A stretch of DNA of 11,121 nt, taken from Thalassiosira profunda. Taxonomy: Eukaryota; Bacillariophyta; Thalassiosirophyceae; Thalassiosirales; Thalassiosiraceae. The notes under the pieces are model-generated. The model worked only from the letters and a program-made list of their open reading frames with translations, ran no database searches and was not told the DNA's origin. The stretch lies in assembly GCA_036939355.1 (NCBI GenBank), contig JALLAP010000815.1:1-11121 (forward strand), in the 5' to 3' direction. The translations under genes were made by a program, and so were the position numbers. This document shows, one piece after another, positions 1 through 5,510 of this stretch (positions are counted from its first letter, which is position 1; every line of letters starts with the position of its first letter).

Positions 1-1220
1 CGGCGGACGTCCTCCGCAGCCGATTCCTTGTCGAGGTGGGCGAGGAGAACCTGCGGCTGGAGGCGGCGGAGATCGAGAGCAACGCACGACTTGCGGAGTA
101 CTTGGGTGGCATTCAGATTCAACTCGCATTGGGCCACAACGTCCCCGCGTCGCTGAACGATGCGTTTGTCGTGAACAACTTCAACGGGCTCCCCTGTCTT
201 TGCGCTCCTCTCGATGCATCTCCGTGGCATCTAGTAGAATTCAGCAGTGGAGAAGTGAGGATATCTGGCCAATGCGCCGGGCTGTTTCCAGGAGAATGCA
301 TCGTATCGTCAGTACGAGAAGACGGCGCGGTCAGGTTAAAGGTCCTATTTTCTCAGAGCAGCGCCGTCGAAGGGGAGATACGCGGCCTCGACGCTGAGGA
401 CCTCGAGCGCTTCAATGAAGCCACCCAGGAGGGTCGTGACAGAGCAATATCAGTCTTTCTCGCGTCCGAAGGAGGGGGCTTGCGCAACCCGGATAGGATA
501 TTGTTCGTCCCAAAGACTCTGTTCTTTCTCATGACCGAGGATCTTGCAAAAACCATTCGAGTTCTTGGTCCGCTGCCGACGTACAAGCGTGTGGAGGATC
601 TACATCTCGAGCCATTTCCTGGTGACTGCGTTGAAGGCCCGCCTCCCTCAGTTGCAGACGAGTCCCGCCTGGCAATCTTCAACGCCCTCGGCTGCAACGA
701 CTGCCCTCTGTTGGAGAAGAATCGAGGCCTGAAACTCGTACGGCATCGACAGTCGAAGATCGAGGAGCGAATCGGATCTGTGGCACTCCACCACGACTTG
801 CAACAGACGAGCCTCTCGCTCAGGGACGGAGAATGCATCGAAAGTATGTGGCGCATTTCAATCAAATCACTCAAAGTGGACGAGCGACATCTCCCAATCG
901 TTTCAAACAACCTCCACCTGTTGGAGCTGTCAGTGTCTGGAATTCGTTGCGGAATGAAGAGCGTGGAAATACGCATCGACGACGAGACCGGGCTGCGATG
1001 TTTCAAGGGGACGTTTGGCAACAACGCGAACTGCATCGGATTTTTCGACACCCAATCTTGCCCGGAAATGAGCGACGATGGCGCGTTCATTGAAAAGGCA
1101 CGTGGGTATTTGTCGGGCGAGCAGCAATTCCCTCCATCGTTCACGCTGATGGCTGGCTATCTGAATTTTCCGCTGGAGGCTGCGTCCAATATTTTGGCCA
1201 TCCTTCCAGCGAGTGCTTAG
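1..1220 (+). CDS. Unrecognised protein, C-terminal part (5' end outside window)
   Basis: The frame is open from the left edge (first complete codon at base 3) to a TAG at 1218-1220, giving about 405 residues. No ATG is needed, because the frame already reads through the edge with protein-like sequence before the GTG at 36, so the gene starts outside the window. I do not recognise the family. The first part is charged and helical in character (EENLRLEAAEIESNARLAEYL). The rest looks globular, with mixed hydrophobic strands and scattered cysteines, for example around CIGFFDTQSC near 1032-1061. There is no clear membrane segment, repeat or catalytic motif. The long open frame and ordinary amino-acid composition support real coding. 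A 263-codon antisense frame (1144-353) is open only as a shadow. The stop lies 10 bases from the stop of the opposing signal peptidase gene, so the two 3' UTRs almost certainly overlap. Confidence 0.75.
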   Translation, partial: ADVLRSRFLVEVGEENLRLEAAEIESNARLAEYLGGIQIQLALGHNVPASLNDAFVVNNFNGLPCLCAPLDASPWHLVEFSSGEVRISGQCAGLFPGECIVSSVREDGAVRLKVLFSQSSAVEGEIRGLDAEDLERFNEATQEGRDRAISVFLASEGGGLRNPDRILFVPKTLFFLMTEDLAKTIRVLGPLPTYKRVEDLHLEPFPGDCVEGPPPSVADESRLAIFNALGCNDCPLLEKNRGLKLVRHRQSKIEERIGSVALHHDLQQTSLSLRDGECIESMWRISIKSLKVDERHLPIVSNNLHLLELSVSGIRCGMKSVEIRIDDETGLRCFKGTFGNNANCIGFFDTQSCPEMSDDGAFIEKARGYLSGEQQFPPSFTLMAGYLNFPLEAASNILAILPASA

Positions 1221-1230
1221 ATAGACAAGC

Positions 1231-3015
1231 TCAGAAAGAACCACCGAACTTGATTCGATTCAACGGCCAAATCCGAGCCACAGGCTTTCCAGCAATATTC
1301 TCTTTGGGCAGCGTGCCAAACACCCGCGAATCCACGCTCACCGCCTTGCAATCTCCCAGCACGTAAGTGTCGTCCTCTCCAAGGAGGTCGATCTCCTTGC
1401 CCTTCCCATTCTCGAGAAGCTTGTCGATCAATCGAAGTGGCTCGTCGGTGCATTGATTCCGATCGGGCCCCTCCGCAGCGATACCATTGATCATCACCTC
1501 ATTGTCTCCAACCAACCGTATGTCTCGATCGCCGGGCAACCCCGCAAGGCGCTTCACAAACAGCGAGGTTCCTGAGATCTGACTCCCGCTGCTGGCCACA
1601 ATATCTCTCAACGCAGGAGGAGGCTCGAAAAGAACCACATCTCCCCGTTCGCTTCTCTCGTACGCCTTCGGAAACTTTTCAACCAAAAGCACATCGCCCT
1701 TCAGCAGCGTCGGTTCCATACTGGCGCTGGGGATGTCGTAGAGCGAGACGAACTCCCTTGCGGCAAGAGTGAGTGGGATGGGCGTCAGTGCCACTGCAAG
1801 GGCCAAGGAGTACGTGAACCAATCACGTTGGAAGGCAGAGACGATGCGCGGCACGGCCGAATTGGAGTTGAAGCGAGTTGTTGTGACTTTGGACAGCAGG
1901 CCGGCATCGACTTCCACGGGCCAGTCGGTCTTCATTCCATTTCTTTTCCAAACGTCTTGCTGCAGCTTCCAACCGCACGGACGCAGGGCCAGACGGGCCA
2001 TGCCTTTTTCCTCTTCACTTACCAACGATTCCGTGGTAAAGATTTCATTGCCGTCCTTGTCGCATTGTTGCTTCAGCGCTTCGACATCGGCATCCAGCCC
2101 TGGAACCGCTCGTGGCACGATCACCTCGCCTACTCTGTATTCTCGCTGCTTGTTTTCATCAGCACCAGCGTTCGCCGCCTTCAGCACAGCTCCCACTGCC
2201 CCTCTCGGAGGAAACGAAAAGAAAGAGCTCTCCCCGCTCCGTTTCTCAAACAATGTAATCTCTCCCTCGGCAAAGATGTTGCCGAGGGCACCACACACGT
2301 CGTCAGCGCCCCAAATACTCGAGCCCCAATCGGTCGCTCGTCCCACCGATTCCACCGCCTCGACCTCCGTGCAGAAGGTCATTGCGGCGGACCATGTGGT
2401 GTCGGACCGCGGCAACCCGCCAGACGTGCCCACAGAGAGTGTCGTTTTGTCGTTTCCGTTCACTTTGGAGCAGAGCCGCAGCTTCCACGCAATGTCCACC
2501 TCGTCTCCGTACTTCTTTGGAAGATACCGCAAATATGCCGACGCAGCCCCAAATATAACCCCATTTTTGGCATCTGTCGACGAATCCCTCACGAATCTGC
2601 CCCGCGGGTACAATAGAATCTGAAACCTCTCCCCCTCCACCTCGATCTGGTCTGAGACGATGCAATGAGGGATGGATTCCGTGCCACCTTTTTCATTTTC
2701 TCTTTCACCAACGATCGATCGATCATCGGCGAAGAGGCTGGATACCGGGCGAGGATCGTTCCACAATTCTATGAACGTTTCCACAAAGGATTCGGGCTTG
2801 GGGCGCTCGTTCGCCAGCGGCACCGAGAAGGTGTACGTGTTGGGTACACTGTCATTAGCAGGGTCCTGCGGCAAAGCGCGCTTCAACTCGACCTTCGGGC
2901 TGGCAATAGGCGCGAGGCCGCGGACGGGCGGGGCTTGCAGGAGGAAGAGGAGGGCGAGGCAGAAGCTGCACCGCCAGCGCCCCTGCAGCCGAGGCAAGCC
3001 GCTCGACGAAATCAT
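1231..3015 (-). CDS. Type I signal peptidase (S26), thylakoid-processing type, with long N-terminal extension
   Basis: A 594-residue protein that should cleave signal peptides from exported or thylakoid-lumen proteins. The C-terminal ~190 residues carry the S26 boxes: IPSASMEPTLLKGD with nucleophile Ser432, FVKRLAGLPGD with general-base Lys488, and VLGDCKAVSVDSRVFG at about 552-567, ending in ARIWPLNRI as in plant thylakoid processing peptidases. A membrane segment at about 398-423 precedes the active site. The N-terminus has a basic then hydrophobic signal peptide (about 12-28) and G33|LAP, resembling the ASAFAP junction of algal plastid leaders; plastid location is inferred. Residues about 40-390 are not part of any ordinary signal peptidase. 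Part of this stretch (about 118-235, with FQILLYPRGRF and WSAAMTFC) faintly resembles a MATH/TRAF-like fold. The ATG at 3015 is the first in frame, since a TAG at 3060-3058 closes the frame upstream. Usual plant homologues are much shorter before the catalytic region. Confidence 0.88.
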   Translation of the reverse strand: MISSSGLPRLQGRWRCSFCLALLFLLQAPPVRGLAPIASPKVELKRALPQDPANDSVPNTYTFSVPLANERPKPESFVETFIELWNDPRPVSSLFADDRSIVGERENEKGGTESIPHCIVSDQIEVEGERFQILLYPRGRFVRDSSTDAKNGVIFGAASAYLRYLPKKYGDEVDIAWKLRLCSKVNGNDKTTLSVGTSGGLPRSDTTWSAAMTFCTEVEAVESVGRATDWGSSIWGADDVCGALGNIFAEGEITLFEKRSGESSFFSFPPRGAVGAVLKAANAGADENKQREYRVGEVIVPRAVPGLDADVEALKQQCDKDGNEIFTTESLVSEEEKGMARLALRPCGWKLQQDVWKRNGMKTDWPVEVDAGLLSKVTTTRFNSNSAVPRIVSAFQRDWFTYSLALAVALTPIPLTLAAREFVSLYDIPSASMEPTLLKGDVLLVEKFPKAYERSERGDVVLFEPPPALRDIVASSGSQISGTSLFVKRLAGLPGDRDIRLVGDNEVMINGIAAEGPDRNQCTDEPLRLIDKLLENGKGKEIDLLGEDDTYVLGDCKAVSVDSRVFGTLPKENIAGKPVARIWPLNRIKFGGSF

Positions 3016-3020
3016 GTCGA

Positions 3021-3245
3021 TTGTTTGCACGCGCCCCAGCAACGGCCTCCGTCTGCACTATGCAGCTCCGACGCCAACCGGCTCCCCCTCAGCTCCCTCC
3101 CTGCGTGACGAGGACGAAGCTCGCGCGCCGCGAGAGGGCGACGACGGTGCATGGGTTTCTCATGGGGTATCGTCACGATTTGGATCTTCTACTACCTACC
3201 TCTCTAATACTTTGCATGAGTATCTACCCCAAATTTACACCCTTG
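3021..3245 (+). repeat. Direct repeat, copy A
   Basis: Copy A of a diverged direct repeat. Blocks shared with copy B are GCACGCGCCC (3027-3036), GGGTTTCTCATGGGGTA (3153-3169), ACGATTTGGA just after it, and TGAGTATCTACCCCAAATTTAC at 3217-3238. The middle part is poorly conserved. Copy A begins only a few bases upstream of the signal peptidase start codon. Confidence 0.75.
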
Positions 3246-3248
3246 CTT

Positions 3249-3266
3249 GCAAGCGCAAGCGCAAGC
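3249..3266 (+). repeat. GCAAGC x3 short tandem repeat
   Basis: Three perfect copies of the hexamer GCAAGC follow directly after repeat copy A. They are preceded by GCTTGC, so the first unit also forms a small inverted repeat. Probably a local slippage product; no function is evident. Confidence 0.7.
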
Positions 3267-3299
3267 GTTTCTCCGAGTGAGTTCATACATCGTCATTCT

Positions 3300-3552
3300 C
3301 TGATTGCACGCGCCCGCCACAACGCCCTCCCTCTGCAGCACTCTACAATATGGCAGCCCCAGAGCCAGCGCCGGTGCTGTCCGAGAGCCCAGGCTACTGT
3401 ACCCCGGCGCCGGGAGGACAGGATGGAGGAAGTCTCCCCGGCGCTTACGAGCAGCGAGAGGGTTTCTCATGGGGTAACGATTTGGACTTCTAAGTACCAA
3501 TACCTACTAGAGGTACTTTGCCTGAGTATCTACCCCAAATTTACGCCCTTTT
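3300..3552 (+). repeat. Direct repeat, copy B
   Basis: Copy B of the direct repeat, with GCACGCGCCC at 3306-3315, GGGTTTCTCATGGGGTA at 3460-3476 and TGAGTATCTACCCCAAATTTAC at 3523-3544. Offsets from copy A are 279, 307 and 306 bases, so the middle has gained or lost about 28 bases between copies. It lies about 105 bases upstream of the transporter start at 3657. Confidence 0.75.
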
Positions 3553-3656
3553 GCTGGCAGTTCATTCACCATCACCAAGTTGAAGGCGCAACCGCCCACG
3601 CCGACCCGCGGCCGGCCCCACTGCTCCCACGCCGAGAACACCCTCTTCTGGCCTCC

Positions 3657-4841
3657 ATGAAGCGCCACTCGCCAAACCTGCATTTAGGCAATCGCAATAA
3701 CATGACCGTGCCCGCCGCCGACACCCAGGACGAGATTCAGATGAAGCCGTTGATCGAGAGCAAGGGCTCGGACATCTCCGTCCCCAGCGGCGACGAGTCT
3801 CCTCGGAAAATCAATGAATCTCCCGCGCTCAATCGGCACGTGGGCGATGGACAGCCGGCGAGCCCCGACTTTTTCGCCCAGGCGCTGCGCTTTGCCTTTT
3901 GCTTCTGCGGCCTCCAGGTGTCGTATTTGACGTGGGGGTACATGCAGGAATTGATCATGACGACCGAATTCACACCCACCCCGAGCGCCCCCGACGGCAA
4001 ATTCCCCAGCGCCGCCTTCTGCGTCTTCTCCAACCGCTTTTTGGCCATCATCGTCGCCATCATCGCGGTGCGGGTCCGGCACGGGGCCGTATTGGCGAAC
4101 AACGTGGCACCTCTCGTGGCATTCGCCCCCTGCGCTCTGAGCAACACCATGAGCTCGTGGAGCCAGTACGCATCTCTGAGATACGTCAGCTTCCCCGTCC
4201 AGACGGTGTTCAAGAGCAGCAAAATTATTCCCGTGATGATTATGGGGAAGGTGCTCAAGGGGACGAGCTACCCCCTCGGGCAGTACGCGGAGGCGTTTTT
4301 GATCACGGTCGGGGTGGCCATTTTCAGCGTGGCGAGCAAATCCTCGGACAAGGAAAGCAGCACGGAATTGGTTGGGCTGCTGTTCATGTGCATGTACATC
4401 TGCTTCGACTGCTTCACGTCCCAGTGGCAGGACAAGATATACGTGAAGTACGGCCGGCCGAACGTCGATCCGTACCAGATGATGCTGGGGGTGAACAGCT
4501 CGGCCATCATCATGACCACCACGGGGTTGGTTTTGGGCGGGGACATTCCCAAGATCATCGAATTCTTCCAGGTGAACCCCAGCGTGCTGCAGTACAACAT
4601 CATCACGGCCATCACGTCGGCGTCGGGGCAATTGTTCATTTACACCACCATCAAGGAGTTCGGGCCGATCGTGTTCACGGTGATCATGACGACGCGGCAG
4701 ATGATATCGATTTGCATTTCGAGCATTATATTCAAGCACCCGATGGGGGCTACGGCGTTGTGCGGGGCGGTCCTTGTGTTCGGGGTGCTGTTTTACCAGA
4801 TCCGGAGGAAGTATTTGGCGCGGCAGAATCGAGCAAATTGA
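3657..4841 (+). CDS. SLC35B-family nucleotide-sulfate/nucleotide-sugar transporter (PAPS transporter-like)
   Basis: A 394-residue multi-pass membrane protein of the drug/metabolite transporter superfamily. About ten hydrophobic segments run from residue 73 to 382. The stretch SSWSQYASLRYVSFP followed by KSSKIIPVMIMGK (167-198) and KEFGPIVFTVIMTTRQ (333-348) are hallmarks of the SLC35B group that includes the Golgi PAPS transporter (SLC35B2) and UDP-galactose transporter homologues. The expected job is exchange of a nucleotide-activated donor, most likely PAPS for sulfation, across the Golgi membrane. The exact substrate cannot be read from sequence. The soluble N-terminus (1-70) is polar. Start choice is uncertain: 3657 is used here, but ATG 3702 has a better context (A at -3) and would give 379 residues. 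In-frame ATGs further upstream (3060, 3162, 3216, 3423) fall in repeat sequence and are judged unlikely. Confidence 0.88.
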   Translation: MKRHSPNLHLGNRNNMTVPAADTQDEIQMKPLIESKGSDISVPSGDESPRKINESPALNRHVGDGQPASPDFFAQALRFAFCFCGLQVSYLTWGYMQELIMTTEFTPTPSAPDGKFPSAAFCVFSNRFLAIIVAIIAVRVRHGAVLANNVAPLVAFAPCALSNTMSSWSQYASLRYVSFPVQTVFKSSKIIPVMIMGKVLKGTSYPLGQYAEAFLITVGVAIFSVASKSSDKESSTELVGLLFMCMYICFDCFTSQWQDKIYVKYGRPNVDPYQMMLGVNSSAIIMTTTGLVLGGDIPKIIEFFQVNPSVLQYNIITAITSASGQLFIYTTIKEFGPIVFTVIMTTRQMISICISSIIFKHPMGATALCGAVLVFGVLFYQIRRKYLARQNRAN

Positions 4842-5022
4842 GAACTGCGGGCTGGCAATACGCTTCCAGTTGGGATTTGGAGAGGTGTGATGCGTACGTA
4901 GTGGGGCATTTCTGTGACAATATGCAAGGATTGGGATGCGGTGGGGGCTGTGTGGGGAAGGTGGAAGGGAGTGGAGGCATGTATCAGATGGGTATTGAGC
5001 GTTTGCTCATGAAAAGCACTTG

Positions 5023-5056
5023 CCGGAGAACTGCAAATGTTGGATGCAGTCTCCGG
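5023..5056 (+). repeat. Hairpin downstream of the transporter gene
   Basis: The left arm CCGGAGAACTGCA (5023-5035) pairs with the right arm TGCAGTCTCCGG (5045-5056), giving 12 base pairs with one bulged A and a 9-base loop. It sits about 180 bases after the transporter stop, so it would form in the 3' UTR RNA or at the transcript end. Role inferred only. Confidence 0.6.
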
Positions 5057-5302
5057 TGAACCTTGCCTGATGAATTTGTTGAGGAACCGTTTTCGAAAGA
5101 TCCAGATAGGTAGCCAGCCACCAGCGTTAACGATTGAGAGAATCTCTGCTCCCGGAAGCCATCGTCAGAGCCTTTTCCTCCTTGCCTGAGCTCGTGAAGC
5201 TTCGTGCACGGTCAGTTCGTGAGACCTGCCAAGGTTACGTACTTACGTATGTTTCCTACGTACTTCAGCCTCCAAATCAACGCAACTGAAACTGCAACAA
5301 GC

Positions 5303-5365
5303 ATGCACCGTAACGCTCGAAGCAGGGCAACACGGTGGCGGCAGAATTGGTGGCGGAAGCTCTAG
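5303..5365 (+). CDS. Possible 20-codon upstream ORF in the lipase leader
   Basis: ATG at 5303 opens a frame of 20 codons ending in TAG at 5363-5365. The peptide would be very basic and tryptophan-rich (MHRNARSRATRWRQNWWRKL). It ends about 145 bases before the lipase ATG at 5511. It matters only if transcription starts upstream of 5303, which cannot be seen here. Part of it lies inside a GC-rich inverted repeat, so the composition may simply reflect that structure. Confidence 0.15.
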   Translation: MHRNARSRATRWRQNWWRKL

Positions 5366-5378
5366 CCGCCGCTGTTGC
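5327..5378 (+). repeat. GC-rich inverted repeat upstream of the lipase gene
   Basis: The arm GCAACACGGTGGCGGC (5327-5342) is complementary to GCCGCCGCTGTTGC (5365-5378) apart from small bulges. The loop holds a second copy of GGTGGCGG (5349-5356, first copy 5334-5341), so two alternative stems can form with the same right arm. It lies 130-180 bases before the lipase ATG. Confidence 0.5.
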
Positions 5379-5510
5379 GTGTGACTGTGTCGGTATCGCT
5401 GGCTGGAGCACCGGAGAATAGGTATTGTAGTCTGCTGCCTGACACTAGTGGGCCGCTCGTGAATTCACCTGAATCTTTGCAGTTGCAAGTTGTTTGCGCG
5501 TCGACCAAAG

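Larger units (their letters stand above)
3016..3656. promoter_or_regulatory. Divergent intergenic region, probable bidirectional promoter
   Basis: About 640 bases lie between the ATG of the minus-strand signal peptidase and the first well-supported start of the plus-strand transporter, so the promoters of both genes should be here. The region holds two diverged direct repeat copies (described separately), a GCAAGC triplicate, and a short imperfect palindrome at 3501-3515 (arms TACCT/AGGTA). I see no clear TATA box. A plus-strand frame stays open through this region, but its predicted peptide is low in similarity to anything and overlaps the repeats, so I treat it as non-coding. Confidence 0.5.
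4842..5510 (+). promoter_or_regulatory. Gene-free stretch: transporter 3' UTR and lipase promoter/5' UTR
   Basis: Between the transporter stop and the lipase ATG I see no conserved coding frame. The first half should be the transporter 3' UTR. It holds a G-rich patch (4933-4969), a tiny perfect hairpin (4996-5009, arms TGAGC/GCTCA) and a stronger hairpin (5023-5056). The second half should contain the lipase promoter and leader. It includes a TACGTA-rich block (5234-5265), a 20-codon upstream ORF and a GC-rich inverted repeat (5327-5378). A CTTTGCAG at 5475-5482 could be a 3' splice site of a leader intron, but no convincing donor is visible. Confidence 0.45.

Noticed and set aside
353..1144. 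263-codon minus-strand frame opposite the left-edge gene
   Set aside because: The sense frame is longer, runs off the window edge and has a more protein-like composition. The antisense peptide is rich in Ser and Arg.
1769..2623. Long plus-strand frames opposite the signal peptidase (284 and 262 codons)
   Set aside because: They are antisense to a well-supported coding region and show no conserved motif.
3013..3042. Extended signal peptidase start at a TTG (3042)
   Set aside because: Nuclear genes start at ATG. The first in-frame ATG is at 3015 and directly precedes a good signal peptide.
3204..3500. 98-codon minus-strand frame in the divergent spacer
   Set aside because: It spans the two repeat copies and has a cysteine/arginine low-complexity end. 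Nothing supports coding.
3684..4739. 351-codon minus-strand open frame opposite the transporter
   Set aside because: The peptide is rich in His, Arg and Asp with no family signal. It is the antisense shadow of the GC-rich transporter gene, whose plus-strand frame has clear SLC35B motifs.
3899..5059. 386-codon plus-strand frame overlapping the transporter
   Set aside because: Low-complexity His/Gly/Arg-rich translation out of frame with the recognised transporter.
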